Of a stretch of 64,000 bases of DNA, positions 10,901 to 22,059 are shown piece after piece (position 1 is the first letter of the stretch; every line of letters begins with the position of its first letter). Both the position numbers and the translations under genes were made by a program. The notes beneath the pieces were generated by a model that did no database searches, was not told the origin of the DNA, and saw only the letters and a program-made list of their open reading frames with translations. This stretch comes from Salvia splendens (Eukaryota > Streptophyta > Magnoliopsida > Lamiales > Lamiaceae): assembly GCF_004379255.2 (NCBI RefSeq), contig NC_056048.1, positions 12,175,197-12,239,196 on the forward strand. Reading direction: 5' to 3'.

Positions 10901-12392
10901 AGTGGTGAGAATGCCCGAGACTGTGGAAGGGATAGTAGCCACGTTGGTGATGGAACCCGACTTAAGAGCCAGAATTGTAGAAGCTCAACGGCGAGATACG
11001 TTACTAGAAAAGTTTCGCTCAGAAGTGAGGACGGGTGAACTCGGAAATTTTCGTGAGGCAGCGGATAATGGTCTCACATACAAGGGAAGGTTGTGTGTGC
11101 CTAAGGATGAAGGCCTGAGGATGGAAATCATGAGAGAAGCACATGAAACCCCATACGCTGCTCATCCAGGGAGCACCAAAATGTATCAAGACTTGAAAAG
11201 ACAGTTTTGGTGGAACGGTATGAAAAAGCATGTTGCGGCATTTGTGGAGAGATGCCTAGCATGTCAACAAGTAAAGGCGCTACACCAACGGCCCTATGGG
11301 AAATTGCAACCCCTCGAGATTCCGGAATGGAAGTGGGAACATATTGCAATGGACTTTGTGATAGGACTGCCAAAATCCCAGCGAGGGAACACGGTGATTT
11401 GGGTGATTATAGATCGTCTCACCAAATCTGCCCATTTTGTGCCGGTTCGTGCCACTTATGGATCCGATCAGTTGGCTAAGGTATATGTACGGGAAATTAT
11501 ACGCTTGCATGGAGTTCCAGCGACAATCACATCTGATCGTGATGCTAAATTCACTTCTAGATTTTGGACAAGCCTGCAGCGCGAGTTGGGGACTAAGTTG
11601 AATTTCAGTACAGCGTTCCACCCGCAAACCGACGGGCAGTCGGAGAGAACGATACAAGCATTGGAGGACATGCTACGAGCCGTGGTGCTAGATCGAGGCG
11701 TAGGTTGGGAAGAAGTGTTGCCCTTGGTAGAGTTCGCTTACAATAATAGTTACCAGGCGACTATCAAGATGGCCCCATATGAGGCCTTGTATGGAAAGAA
11801 GTGTAGATCGCCACTTTATTGGGATGAAGTGGGTGAGAGAAGAATTCTCGGACCAGACTCTGTAGAAGAGATGATAGAGATTGTCCGACAAATCCGTGGG
11901 AGGATCAAGGAGGCACAAGATCGACAGAAATCTTATGCGGATGTTCGAAGGACCGAGTTACAGTTCGAGGTCGGGGAAAAGGTCTTTCTGAAAGTTTCCC
12001 CTTCTAAGGGAATAACTCGTTTTGGAGTGAAGGGAAAGCTGAGACCCCGATTTATTGGTCCATACGAGATTTTGGATAGAGTCGGCGTGGTAGCATACAG
12101 GTTGGCCCTACCACCAAGCTTCGGAAATGTGCACAACGTCTTCCATGTGTCACAATTGAGGAAGTACGTGTTTGACCCCACACACATAGTTCACCAAGAA
12201 GAGATGATGGTCCTAAATCCTGATCTAAGCTATGAAGAGAAGCCCGAGGCCATTTTGGATCGAAGAGTGCAAGAATTGAGGAATAAGTCATTTGCTTCGG
12301 TGAAAGTACGGTGGAGGAATCATGGAACCGAAGAAGCAACATGGGAATCAGAAGTTAAGATGAGAGAGAAGTTTCCAGAGCTGTTTGAGTAA
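7902..12392 (+). CDS. Tekay A gag-pol polyprotein (gag-PR-RT-RH-IN-chromodomain), intact
   Basis: One uninterrupted 1,496-aa frame. An N-terminal basic start leads to a Pro run (~19-32), then a Retrotrans_gag capsid (~55-215) and a zinc knuckle [14 protein letters not shown] (~291-304). Protease has DTGAS at ~381. Reverse transcriptase begins near 565, with the catalytic FIDD at 716-719. RNase H has YTDAS at ~863. Integrase has an HHCC region from ~1080, then D in AMDFVIG, D in TSDRDAKF and E in GQSERT. A chromodomain (~1445-1496, [16 protein letters not shown]) closes the protein and is known in chromoviruses to guide integration. No stop or frameshift occurs, so the enzyme set looks functional. 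The start at 7902 is the first ATG of the frame before the basic/Pro region. Confidence 0.95.
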   Translation: MPPRRARQPRQGPNVEAPPPPPPPPPPPPPPPQQERFIVTFSRQNPPKFDGQGDPSKAEEWIRGLERIFRVMECTDRERIAGATFQLSGAADYWWETRQRTMNPARLEALTWEEFKVEIDNKYVPKTYRRAKVVEFHTLSQGRMTVTEYDRALAQMARYAPELMDTDEKWAVKFRAGLRDEIKAALACRGELSYSEILTCALDVEDALPKPRVVATTNATPLQAQPGHQEKRRWDGDQAQYGGKRPQHMRNPPYNGGRQNTFQPRANFPPRNPQCGRCFKYHAGECRDPRCFNCGGSGHYIRNCPNKHMGTGTRQNQLGFRPQSQALPAPPPQQRRQGLPSQARAYALKGKQPANGKETFGQGNLAGMGTLLNMPIVVLFDTGASHSFISTSCVDTLELPTVKTEPTMSVTSPVGGAIDISRSCACVNFGIGELSLVAYNLQIMTMGSVDIILGMDWLAENHVTLHCREREISFETPGKEPMKFHGVPMSRRKSIISALQATTMMRKGCPAYLVYLNGEEKKDRKIEDVAIVSEYPDVFPDALPGPPPDRQVEFTIDLEPGSAPISKAPYRMAPKELEELKVQLQELLELGFIRPSVSPWGAPVLFVKKKDGTMRMCIDYRELNKLTLKNKYPLPRIDDLFDQLRGAGVFSKMDLRSGYHQLRVRREDVPKTAFRTRYGHYEFVVMPFGLTNAPAVFMDLMNRVFHPFLDRFVLVFIDDVLVYSKNEEEHKEHLRTVLATLRDEKLYAKFSKCEFWLKEVNFLGHVVTSDGIRVDPAKVEAVQEWKSPSTQNEIRSFLGLAGYYRRFIEGFSKIARPMTQQLKKGVKTIWTPECEASFQLLKEKLTTAPILAVPEPETDYAVYTDASKVGLGCVLMQKGKVIAYASRQLKPHELNYPTHDLELAAVVHALKIWRHHLYGVRCEIYTDHKSLKYFFEQKELNMRQRRWLELVKDYDCGINYHPGKANVVADALSRKSQSQLATFLTIEESIIQEFSKMRLEVVRMPETVEGIVATLVMEPDLRARIVEAQRRDTLLEKFRSEVRTGELGNFREAADNGLTYKGRLCVPKDEGLRMEIMREAHETPYAAHPGSTKMYQDLKRQFWWNGMKKHVAAFVERCLACQQVKALHQRPYGKLQPLEIPEWKWEHIAMDFVIGLPKSQRGNTVIWVIIDRLTKSAHFVPVRATYGSDQLAKVYVREIIRLHGVPATITSDRDAKFTSRFWTSLQRELGTKLNFSTAFHPQTDGQSERTIQALEDMLRAVVLDRGVGWEEVLPLVEFAYNNSYQATIKMAPYEALYGKKCRSPLYWDEVGERRILGPDSVEEMIEIVRQIRGRIKEAQDRQKSYADVRRTELQFEVGEKVFLKVSPSKGITRFGVKGKLRPRFIGPYEILDRVGVVAYRLALPPSFGNVHNVFHVSQLRKYVFDPTHIVHQEEMMVLNPDLSYEEKPEAILDRRVQELRNKSFASVKVRWRNHGTEEATWESEVKMREKFPELFE

Positions 12393-12421
12393 TCTAACAA
12401 ATTTCGAGACGAAATTTTGTT

Positions 12422-12434
12422 AAGGTGGGAGGAA
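12422..12434 (+). promoter_or_regulatory. Polypurine tract of Tekay A
   Basis: The purine-rich AAGGTGGGAGGAA stretch lies immediately before the 3' LTR, the usual primer for plus-strand synthesis. Confidence 0.85.
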
Positions 12435-14850
12435 TGTAATATCCGAAAATTTGTGGAATTTTATTCTTTTATTTAAGGATGAAATTTTTATGATTTTGTG
12501 TTTAATATTTGGTGTGGAAATATTATTTGATTTATAATATTATTGTGGATATGGGATTTTCTACCTAGACAAATTAAAATTTGGTTTTATTAATTCAGCT
12601 ATGATTTAAAATTCTAATTAATTGATTTAAACCTCTCTCTCCCTCCCCATTTTCGAAATCCCTTCCCCATCACCCCATGATGTTCTCAACTTCCTCCACC
12701 CTCACATAACCGATCCTTTTCTTCCCCTTTCCTTTTCTTTTCTCTTTTCGGTCACTCTCTCAATCTCTCCCTCTCTCTCTCGCAAAGTTGCTCTCTCTCA
12801 CTGGTAAGTCTCCCTCCTTCTCCCTCTCGGTTTTTATCTTCTTCCTTTCACTCCCTCTTATCACCTTCTTGGATTCCTCAAGGTGATACCCTCCTTCGTC
12901 GTGAATCGGAGTCGGAAAAGGAAGTAAAGCTTTTGCGTTTCGTTTGAACCATCCGGGGAAGGTAACCCCTAACCCTTGTTTAATTCGAAAACTCATGCAT
13001 ATAGGACGTTTTGGTTGGTTTAGATGCTGAATAGGGTTTGTGGCTATGTGATATGGTTGAGCATGTTTTGATAGTAACTGGCAGTGGGTTCCGACCCCTT
13101 TTTAACTAAGCAAACGATCTCCGTTGGGTACGAAGTTTGAACTGTGTAAAGGTTAATGTGTCTTTTGTGTGGTGTGTAAATTTCAGCCTCTTTGGATGTC
13201 GTATGAATTTATTATGATTTTTGCAAGTAAACTGCGCAGTTTCGCGAGTTGTATGTTTTTGGGAGATGTTTTCATGTGCAATTGGCGTGATTCTGAGTGA
13301 TATGTTTTTGTGATGAATGTGGGTGTGTTTGGCCAAGAGATGGCTCGGGAAAATCAGTGTTTGGTTCGAGGGTTTCGCGTGGGTTGGCCGAGAGTTTTAG
13401 GGTCCGGCCTAGGGCAGTGTTGTGGGGAGTTTTTGAAGGGATGATCCCAGGTGTCTGGGTGTGTTTTGGGACGTAGAATGTGTGGTGTGAATGTTGTATA
13501 GGGTTTGAGAATCGGAAGTTGGAGGAAGGTGAGTGTGCACTGGACGAGCCAGGCGGCCGAGGTGCCGAGCCAGCGGCCGAGGTGCCGAGCCGGCGGTCGA
13601 GGTGCCGAGCAGGCGGCCGAGGTGCCGAGCCAGCGACCGACGTGCCGAGCCAGGCGGCCGAGACACCGAGCCATGTCGAGACGCCGATCCTTTTTCCGAG
13701 TTTTTCCGAACCTTTTCCGAGCCAAGTGAGCCGTTTGCACAGTAAGGGTATGCCAGGACTTGGAGTGCTGTGTTCGTGTGTCGTGTGCGCGTTTTGGGTA
13801 CGTCGTTTGCGTGCGGGGTGTGTTTCGAACGTGTGACTTTGTGTGTTTGTTTTGTAATATGTTGTTAAGTGTATGTACGTGTAACGTGCTAGATGTTGAA
13901 GTCGTCCACGTAGGAATCATGCATTGTCGTTTAAAGTCTCGTCTACCCTGACTCTAATCATGATTTATTTATCTTTCAAAAGGGTGATCTTTTTTCGAGG
14001 AAAGTGTGGTTGAAGGGAACTGTTTTAAAAGCTAAGCAATCGAGGTGGGCTTTTCTACCCTACTTTTATGTGGGTTATCTTTAAATACGGACTTTGTTCC
14101 GGAAATGTTTATGGAGGTGAACTGTTTGTCTTGCCAATTGTTTTGTTTTGAAACCTATCTGAAGTGGTTTACCACATATGTTTAATCGAATTCGGGTCTG
14201 TTGGGCTGCGAACCCTCAGGCTAGTGTACACGAGACCGGGAGCCATCTGAGAGCAAGTTGGCCGGTCTAGTTGACCTGGGGTGTGGCCACGCCCCTTGTC
14301 ATGGTTGGATCAGATAGTGTATGATAGTGGGAATAAGGGTGGCAATATCTGAAAATGACTGCGCAGTCGAATTTATGAAATATATTTTGGTGTACTTGGG
14401 TTATTTTCATTACACTCAAAACCCCAATGTTACACTGTTATGGCATGACAAACTATGTTTTTGGCGTGTGTCCACTGAGTGCAATAAGTACTCAGCCCTG
14501 CATGTTGTTTTCTTAATGTGCAGGTTGAGCGGCGATGGGGAGGACGGATGTTGAGCAGTTAAAGCCAAAGTGTGTTTTTTTATCTTTTGGATGGTGTCGT
14601 GTCGTCATACCCGGCATCATCTGTCTTTTGGTCTTTTCCGCTGCTTGTAAACCGTCACGATGTTTTCATTTAAAACTCTGAATACTTTAACTCAAGAATG
14701 TCGTCACAGTACTTTGTTTTGAATTGAATTTCCTTTTATTAAATGTTTTCGGGTCAAATATTCTCGTTCCCCCTTTCTTCCCCGCTTCTTTACTCCTCCC
14801 CTAGTCGCGGTCCACCGTACTTCCTATCCTTAGGAAATGCGGGCGTGACA
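12435..14850 (+). repeat. Tekay A 3' LTR
   Basis: 2,416 bp, nearly identical to 4141-6556. Differences include single substitutions and compensating one-base indels in homopolymers, so the total length is unchanged. The GC-rich array is at 13555-13674. Confidence 0.95.
13555..13674 (+). repeat. Six tandem GC-rich 20-bp repeats in Tekay A 3' LTR
   Basis: Copy of the 5261-5380 array, unchanged in unit number and sequence by eye. Confidence 0.9.
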
Positions 14851-14855
14851 ACTTC

Positions 14856-15390
14856 GACTTCATATCATTTGAGTTATTTTTTTATTTTTCGGACATAAAT
14901 ACCCTTATGGCCATTAAGAGTAATTTAGTCTAATTACTCTCTCTTCTTCATTAAAATATTTAATTTCACTCTCATTCTTCTTTCCCTTCATCCTTCTCTT
15001 TCTTCTTCCTCATCCAATTGTTCCGGTCTAAGTCGATTCCTACAACAATTTGAAGATTCAAACCATCAAACACAAGAATCCAAATTCACTTTTCCTCTCT
15101 AATTGCATGCCACCCCCAATTCACAATATACGATACTCGTCACCCCCAATTCACACTAACGATAGTAGTATCTAATTTAATCCAATTTTTTGACAATATA
15201 TAAACAAAATCGATTTTTCTATTTGCATATAATTATACTATAATTGTCACTATTTTTTAGTTCTTTCTAAATTAATTTTAATTAAAATATGCGTGTTAAT
15301 TAAATTTATGAAATTAAAAAATAAAATTAAAAAAATACTAAAAAGTGCATTTATTTAGAGCAGAATTAACTAATAAAATAGACATGCAGT
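14856..15390. other. Spacer downstream of Tekay A
   Basis: Continuation of the pre-insertion sequence that ends at 4140, then AT- and CT-rich DNA. No gene was found. It may be distal promoter of the glycosyltransferase gene. Confidence 0.4.
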
Positions 15391-16449
15391 CTCCACATTA
15401 CAATTCTTCATTTCTTCCCTTTTTCCGATTTCTACCAATCCACTACAATTTTCCACTGCAATTTGTCCATTTCTGATTTCATTTCCACAAACGCCATTTT
15501 CTCCCAATTTAATTGCACATAGTCTTCGATCCTAAGAAAAATTGCAAAAAGATTACTTTTTCTTTTGAGAGAGACAGAGAGAAATAGGAAACTGGTGAGA
15601 TAAAAACCAACCCATTCTCGAGGAGGATTGCCCGTTTTTAGGAACATCAAATTTCCCCTGTTTTTCTCTCCCAATTCTGTCTTTTTCTTTTTGGAGGAGT
15701 CTAAACAATTCAAAATCTTTTTCTTTCTCTCCTCTTTCCTCCGCTTATTTATGATCACGACTTTTGATGTGTATGCAATCGTGGAGGAGGAAGGAAGAGC
15801 CATTTCTAGAGAGAGAGATGTTATTGGTTGATCATTGTTATTGTTATACTTGCTCAAAGGGTTAGATGCTTTTTTGGTCCTCTCTCTCTGCTTTTGCTGT
15901 TTTTCCCAGGTTATTCACATTTTTTTCTTGATTTATCAGTTCATGTTTGATCAGGAACTGCTTCTTTCATTCTTATAAATAAATTGCTCTTGAATTAGCT
16001 CTAACTGCATTGTTGATTTGATAAAGATTACATTTTTAGCAAAATAGCTCATATTGCTAACAAATAATCAAATTTGCTGTGCAATCATCTTCAAGTTTTG
16101 CCTTTTTTGTAAAAAGAAATGCTTTTGTTGAATAGGATGGCATTTTGCTGCTGAGGAGAATCCAAAATACTTCATATTGTATAAGCAAATGTGAGTGCAA
16201 TATGAAGACTGAGTCTTTTTATAAACAGAAATGCTTTGTTTGTTTTGTTGGGATTGAGAAGAATCCAACACTAGCTAGTTCATATTGTTAACAATTAACT
16301 ATAAATAGAAATGCTTTGTTTGATTGTTGATTATATGAGGCCATTTTTTAACGTTGGGAAGAATCCAAAATTGTTCATATTGATAAGAAAAAAGGCACAA
16401 TTGTTGTGTCCATTGTGATTTTATCTGAAATATAATTCTTGGTTCCAAT
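15391..16449 (+). promoter_or_regulatory. Probable 5' UTR, 5' intron and promoter of the GT17 gene
   Basis: CT-rich tracts (15410-15430, 15650-15750, 15880-15905) and a candidate donor (CAG/GTTATT at about 15908) precede T-rich, intron-like DNA that ends in a TGCAG acceptor at 16451-16455. No coding exon for the usual N-terminal Cys-rich segment of the family was recognised here. Exact transcript ends need RNA evidence. Confidence 0.4.
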
Positions 16450-17547
16450 ATGCAGCAAGCATTGTTAAACATGTCGAGAGTCCGATGGTCGTTCCTAGGG
16501 CTCGATTTGAGGGCGTTGCTCTTCCTATGTTTAGTCATTCCCTCCGGAATAGTAGGCATATACCTCCACGGCCAGAAGATAACCTATTTCCTCCGGCCAT
16601 TGTGGGAGTCCCCTCCGAAGCCCTTCATAACGTTAACTCATTACTACCACGAGAATGTTTCCATGGAGACTCTTTGCAGGCTACACGGGTGGGGGGTCCG
16701 GGACTTCCCTAGGCGTGTCTATGACGCTGTCCTCTTCAGCAATGAGGTCGACATGCTCAAGATCCGGTGGAAGGAGATGTATCCTTACATATCGCAGTTT
16801 GTTCTGCTTGAGGCTAACTCCACCTTCACTGCCCTCCCAAAGCCCCTCAACTTTGCCTTAAACCGAGACAAGTTCAAATTCGTTGAGCCTAGGCTGACCT
16901 ATGGAATGATTGGTGGGCGGTTCAGGAAAGGCGAGAACCCCTTCGTTGAGGAGGCATACCAGAGGCTGGCCCTCGACCAGCTGCTGAGAATCGCAGGGAT
17001 AGAAGACGACGACCTCCTTGTCATGTCGGATGTTGATGAGATCCCTAGCCGGCACACCATTGATCTACTGAGATGGTGTGATGACATCCCTCCGGTTCTT
17101 CACCTCCAGTTGAAGAACTACCTCTACTCGTTTGAGTTCTTGTATGATCTCCGAAGCTGGAGGGCCTCAGTCCATAGGTACCAAAGGGGGAAGACGAGGT
17201 ATGCTCATTACCGCCAGACGGATTACCTATTGGCGGACTCTGGCTGGCATTGTAGCTTCTGCTTTCGTTACATAAGTGATTTCATCTTCAAGATGAAGGC
17301 GTATAGCCACACGGATCGAGTGAGATTCTCTCACTACCTGAGCCCGAAGAGGATTCAAGAAGTGATCTGCAAAGGGGCTGATTTGTATGATATGATACCG
17401 GAGGAGTACACGTTTAGAGACATCATCGGGAAGATGGGCCCGATTCCTCACTCTCACTCGGCTGTCCATCTGCCCTTGTTCCTGCTGGAGAATGCGGACG
17501 AATACAAGTACCTTCTACCCGGGAATTGCATAAGGGAGAGTGGCTGA
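16450..17547 (+). CDS. GT17 beta-1,4-mannosyl-glycoprotein 4-beta-N-acetylglucosaminyltransferase-like protein
   Basis: The 365-aa frame matches plant glycosyltransferase family 17 (GnT-III-like) proteins, predicted to add bisecting GlcNAc to the core mannose of N-glycans in the Golgi; activity is poorly documented in plants. A signal anchor (~21-40, [17 protein letters not shown]) makes it a type II membrane protein. Family blocks follow: [49 protein letters not shown], the acidic DVDEIPS (~194-200, probable metal/donor site), [19 protein letters not shown], and the C-terminus LLPGNC..ESG. The frame is intact. The start is uncertain: ATG 16450 overlaps a TGCAG splice acceptor, so translation may begin at ATG 16471 or in an upstream exon. 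Confidence 0.9.
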   Translation: MQQALLNMSRVRWSFLGLDLRALLFLCLVIPSGIVGIYLHGQKITYFLRPLWESPPKPFITLTHYYHENVSMETLCRLHGWGVRDFPRRVYDAVLFSNEVDMLKIRWKEMYPYISQFVLLEANSTFTALPKPLNFALNRDKFKFVEPRLTYGMIGGRFRKGENPFVEEAYQRLALDQLLRIAGIEDDDLLVMSDVDEIPSRHTIDLLRWCDDIPPVLHLQLKNYLYSFEFLYDLRSWRASVHRYQRGKTRYAHYRQTDYLLADSGWHCSFCFRYISDFIFKMKAYSHTDRVRFSHYLSPKRIQEVICKGADLYDMIPEEYTFRDIIGKMGPIPHSHSAVHLPLFLLENADEYKYLLPGNCIRESG

Positions 17548-18579
17548 GGGTGGTGAGCTTCGATTCTTGCTATGATTAGGCAACGGGGCAAGGGAAACTA
17601 GTGTATGTAGGTGATGTTTATACGAGAGCTAGATACATTCGGTTTTTGGTTCGATTTGAAAGATGCGCTCTCTCTGTCTCGCTTGCTCGCTTTGTTTGCT
17701 GGCTTTTGATTGTGTTTTGGTTGGTTTCTGGCTGTGGAACATTGTGTATGTTCATTTGATTTTTTGCAGTTTTTGATGCTTATTTTGTTGAGTATGTATC
17801 AATCTATGCTCTTTGTTGCAGCAGGTTGTTAAGTTCCTATACTTCTATCATGGCTTAGGATTTGCGATGATGATATCTAAAATTCACAGTGGCTTATAAG
17901 TACTTAAAATTAGAGTATTTGGAGAGTTCTCTTTTATAGAGTCTTTCTACCATGTTTTTCTTATATCTTCCAATGTGATATAAAGTTCTTTATTTTATAG
18001 CTACATTTTGCAAAAATGTTTGGGTTTCTTTTTAAACATATAGGATAAAACTTTCACAAATTTCACTACACTAATTTCTTCATCACACATACACATTATA
18101 TATAACGTCTCCTAAAATGTCATCGTCCAAAAATAGGATCAAATTCATTGAAGCAAAAAGGAATCTAAACAAATAATATGGGAGGTATGCATGCATATAT
18201 GGATTTTGATCCGCTGCTATGGCAAAATATATATACCAAGAGATGATCTGCACGTCACAATCCTCCATTGATTTTTAATAAGTTAGATTATTTGTATTTA
18301 TTCACAAATGGGTGGTTGTAATGTGCACATCATCCCTATGATGCATTTTGCCACATGCTATAGCAGATGATCCAAACCCGTATACTACTATTTTTAAGCC
18401 TTTATTTATAAATGCAAACTTTTGCTACTCTATCTTTTTTTTTCTCTAAATTAATAATTATGACGTTAACAATCATTCAGATATTGTGTGTTTTGATATC
18501 TTGCTTCATAAAAACTAGAACTCCTCAACCACAATTATACTATCTCAAACCACAATCATGGGTTAAGTGACCAGGGTAG
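17548..18579 (+). other. 3' UTR of GT17 gene, then AT-rich spacer
   Basis: T/G-rich sequence to about 17,900 is compatible with a 3' UTR; the rest is AT-rich with no gene or clear repeat. Confidence 0.4.
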
Positions 18580-18751
18580 AGAAAAATAAGCGAAAAACCA
18601 AATATTCGATTCGAACTTTAAAATTTGGTTCAGTTTTTTTTTTTTTCAATTTTCGGTTCGGTTTAAACCTTTGCCTAATTTTGGTTTTTGGTTTGGTTCG
18701 GTAGGAAAAAAAATCAAAAAATCAAAAAATCAAATTTATTTTAATATTATA

Positions 18752-19010
18752 CTACCTCCGTATTTTAAAAATAGCAACTTTTTTCATTTTAGTCTGTCTC
18801 TTAAAAATAGAAACTTTAGAATCTTTCTATTTTTGGACGTAGACCCCACATTCCACTAACACTACTTTCACTACTTTTTCTCTTCCCCTCTCTTACTTTA
18901 ATGTTTTTCATTCTCTTTCTTACTTTACCGATTTTTCTTTCTTACTTTACCAATTATGCATTAAAACCCGTGCCGTTTCAAATGTTTCTATATTTCAAAT
19001 ACGGAGGTAG
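18752..19010. mobile_element. Stowaway-like MITE
   Basis: Inverted termini CTACCTCCGTATTT and AAATACGGAGGTAG, flanked by TA (18750-18751 and 19011-19012). Non-coding. Confidence 0.85.
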
Positions 19011-19043
19011 TATATCATATATCATTATACCTAAAAAACAATA

Positions 19044-19260
19044 CTCCCTCTGTCCCTCTGTAGCTGAGTCGTATTCCTTTTTGGGTTGTCCCACTGTAGC
19101 TGAGTCATTTCATTTTTTGGAAAAAAGTACTTTACTATCTCTTCATCTCTTTACCTTTTTCCTTTCTACTTTATTCTCATTTTACTTAACTCATTTAAAA
19201 CATTTTTTCTTAAATTCTGTGCCGAAAAGAAATGTCTCTATCGCAGAGGGACGGAGGGAG
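19044..19260. mobile_element. Stowaway-like MITE
   Basis: Inverted termini CTCCCTCTGTCCCTCTG and CAGAGGGACGGAGGGAG, flanked by TA (19042-19043 and 19261-19262). A TAGCTGAGTC motif is repeated in the left half. Confidence 0.9.
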
Positions 19261-19826
19261 TAATTTTTTATATAATATATTATTATACCTGACATTATTA
19301 TAAATGTAATAAATTTTTTTATAATGATTTAAATTGTTTGGATATGTTAATTGATTGATAGGTTATATTTTTTAAGTTAATTATAAAAAATATTTTTTGA
19401 ATTTTCGGGTTTTCTTCGGACTTTTTGGACATATTTATGAAATTTTATTTTTTTTCAATTCAGTTGAGTTTTTATAGTTCGGATTTCAGTTGATCAACTA
19501 ATTCGTTTCGGTTTTTATTTTCACAAAATACAGGATTTTTTATTCAATTCGATTTAATTAAAAAACCAAACCAAAAATAGAATGCTCACTAGCTACTTTC
19601 TTGGCCGCCCTCCTAATAACTAAATCTATTAGTCAGTTCTTAATAAAGAGCATTACATTCAATCTTGATTGGCTTCAATTGTTGATAATATATATCTCAA
19701 GTCATATTTTTTTCATTTTAATTGATCCACTAAAACCAATCTCTATTGATTCATATAAATCTCGTGGTGTATTGTATCATTCATTAACAATACTTTATTA
19801 ATTTAACATTAAAACTCAGGTCATAT

Positions 19827-20027
19827 ATGGGTTCTTTATCGGTCATCATTAATTTCTTCCTCAACTTTTTCTCCCTCCGAATTTCCCTGAGGGTTTTCCC
19901 GACTCCCGCTTCTCCGCTTTACTCCTCATACTCTTCGACGGCACATTTTCGCCGCCGAAGGCAATTCACAGCTCACAATGCTAAATCCAGGCATCGAATT
20001 AGCCGAAAAACTGCTCCTTTTGATTAA
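19827..20027 (+). CDS. Short hypothetical ORF, possible gene fragment
   Basis: A 66-aa frame rich in Ser, Arg and Phe (residues ~1-40 hydrophobic then basic) could mimic an organellar targeting sequence. It stands out because this stretch is less AT-rich than its flanks. A different frame gives a short peptide from the ATG at 19978 that ends at TGA near 20041. No family is recognised. It may be a pseudogene scrap or chance. Confidence 0.2.
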   Translation: MGSLSVIINFFLNFFSLRISLRVFPTPASPLYSSYSSTAHFRRRRQFTAHNAKSRHRISRKTAPFD

Positions 20028-20240
20028 TGCAAAGTTCAACTGATCGGATATATGCACACCTGTTCAAAAAATAAGAAAGTTTTCGATAGCATAAACAATT
20101 TCCCTTTGATTGAGGATTCTCAGAGATAGATTTCGAATATAAACTGACAACATCTTGATGCGGTGATTGAATTGGAATTTGGAGTTTTTTTTTATGGGGT
20201 TTAATTTAGGGGTGATAAATCAGTTTAACATATTATTAGC

Positions 20241-20363
20241 ATGTAAACAGGGTAATTCTTTTTTGTACTAGCCTACAACTAACATTCTTTTTGTGTACTG
20301 GACTTTTTTTTCCATAAAATAGTTGGAGGCTAGTAAAAAAAAAGAATTATCCCATGTAAACTG
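20241..20363. repeat. Short foldback repeat (MITE-like)
   Basis: The left arm (20241-20284, CATGTAAACAGGGTAATTC then ACTAGCCTACAACT) is the inverse of the right arm (20321-20363, AGTTGGAGGCTAGT then GAATTATCCCATG). The loop is about 35 bp. No target duplication could be assigned. Confidence 0.6.
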
Positions 20364-21599
20364 TAGGCATTTTCTAATTTTTGCTAAACTTGCTTTTTTC
20401 AAATTTAAAAACAATTACTAATTTTTTTCCAACAAATAATTTCAATCAAAATAAAATTGTTTATAAATTGCTCTTTTCAAAATTGCAATTTTTGTTTTTT
20501 ATTTTTAAATTGTACATTTATATGTCTAATATCTTGAACGATTAATAAACTTTAATAGATTGTGAATTGAGATATTTGTAATTTTTGTTTTTCAAATTTC
20601 ATTTGGTTAAGATGATACTCTCTCCGTCCCTCATTTATTGTCTACTTTTACTTTTTACTATATAAATGGTAAGTAGACCTAACATTCTAGTAAAGCATTC
20701 CACTCACATTTAATTATATGACTAATACATAAAAATGAGACTCACACTTTTCTTTATTTTTCCTTAAAACCTATGCCCAACACAGTGTTTTCATTTTTAT
20801 ATATCACACGGTCATAATATTTATGATTAAGAATTTATAAAAGAAATTTTATTTTTATTATAAATTTATCTACTTTTAAAGTATGTGATTTTTAAAAATT
20901 GATAAATTATGTAATTGCAATTTATATACTAAAATAAAATAAATTAAAAGTAACATATTAATTTAGTAAGGGGAAAATCAAGGCTCCACACGACCACACC
21001 TGCTGAGGGTAATAAAATTTTTAAAGAAAATTGTATGATATCCATAACAAGTGTAAGGGAAAAATAAGAACTCAACCTGTATTGTATAGTTCGTGATGAA
21101 TATTGTAGAAATATAGATGGTCTACAATCTACATAATCCACACGCCGACTTGAACCAAAGACTTTTGAGAAAACTCTTTGTTTACTTAAATTTGACTCAT
21201 ACATCACACTCTCTAAAATTACAGGATATTAACATCTTAATATTTGAAACAATTACAAACAAAAATTTGATATTTTTAAAACAACCATTACGAAGATAAA
21301 ACTGAGTTTTAGGATATGTAATTTGATTAGGTGGACAGTTCAACTCGATAATTAGTCTGATAGATCATGATAATATATAACTGCATATAAAAAAAATTTA
21401 GTTTCTGTAGTCAAATATCGATATTTAATCAAAAAATTTATCACAATCTTTTACAATGATTTCAAATCTATCCAACATTTTGTAAAATATTAATTTTATA
21501 CGTAATCTTTCGAGCTTTTATCAAACCTATAAGCATATTCAATTTTCGGTATCTCATTAATGTCGTGACGTGTAGAGGCTTTATATTAACCTTAAATCG
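20364..21599. other. AT-rich spacer with a degenerate MITE
   Basis: A Stowaway-like left end (CTCTCTCCGTCCCTC) starts at 20618 after TA; the matching right end is not recognisable and is probably degraded near 20,800. Nothing else was found. Confidence 0.4.
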
Positions 21600-21667
21600 A
21601 TGTTTGAAAGTATCCTAGTCCTGCATCGCACGAGTGTGATACTATGCTTTATGCCTAAATGCTCGTT

Positions 21668-21945
21668 GGGTAAGCAGTCCATCAACAACGTCACGGGCAC
21701 CAACATCACGTCAAGCCAAGCCTGCCAACAAGTCAAGATCGGAACCATCAATCTGAAATATATAGGCAAAAAGTCAGCGGCGACTACTACCAAATGTAAG
21801 AATATTAAACCAATCTTCTTTCCATATTTGGTAGTAGTCGACGCTAGCTTTTTGCCTACATATTTGAGATCAATGGTTACGATCCTGATCCGGCGTGGCG
21901 CTAGTGCACGTGACGTTGTTGATCTCAAGATGGGAAGTACAGCTC
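21668..21945. repeat. Long imperfect inverted duplication (hairpin arms ~120-130 bp)
   Basis: The left arm (about 21668-21800) and right arm (about 21822-21945) are reverse complements with scattered mismatches. Paired blocks include ATCAACAACGTCACG, AGGCAAAAAG and CGACTACTACCAAAT. The loop is ~25 bp. The transcript would fold into a long hairpin from either strand. Base composition is higher in GC than the flanks. The layout fits an inverted gene-fragment duplication, such as a young small-RNA locus. Source gene not recognised. Confidence 0.7.
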
Positions 21946-22059
21946 CCAACATGAACCACAAGCTGCCAAAGAGAGTGGAAGTTTCGCAAGTTATAGGTAA
22001 TAACATCATGTTTAGCTCCAAGAACATACAACTTATCACAAGGAATCAATAATATCCTA

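Larger units (their letters stand above)
4141..14850 (+). mobile_element. Tekay A: complete Ty3/gypsy chromovirus (Tekay/Del type)
   Basis: Both LTRs are exactly 2,416 bp and differ at only about 15-20 positions by eye, under 1%. The flanks are a perfect 5-bp duplication, ACTTC (4136-4140 and 14851-14855). Order: LTR, PBS complementary to initiator tRNA-Met, extra ORF, intact gag-pol with C-terminal chromodomain, purine tract, LTR. All parts needed for autonomous transposition appear present. Lineage is called from the PR-RT-RH-IN-chromodomain order and large LTRs. LTR similarity implies a recent insertion. Confidence 0.95.
18580..19590. repeat. GGTTCGGTTTGG-type repeat split by two Stowaway MITEs
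   Basis: Both flanks hold dispersed TTCGGTT/AACCGAA motifs (GGTTCGGTTTAAACC at about 18655; CGTTTCGGTTTTTATT at about 19505). They look like one older element later split by the two MITEs at 18752-19010 and 19044-19260. No termini could be assigned. Confidence 0.4.

Noticed and set aside
18901..19263. 120-aa Phe/Leu-rich frame resembling a membrane protein
   Set aside because: It spans two Stowaway MITEs and T-rich DNA; hydrophobicity is a composition effect.
21581..22052. Two opposite frames of ~150 aa across the inverted duplication
   Set aside because: They mirror each other because of the inverted repeat; no recognised protein family, so treated as a structural feature and not as genes.
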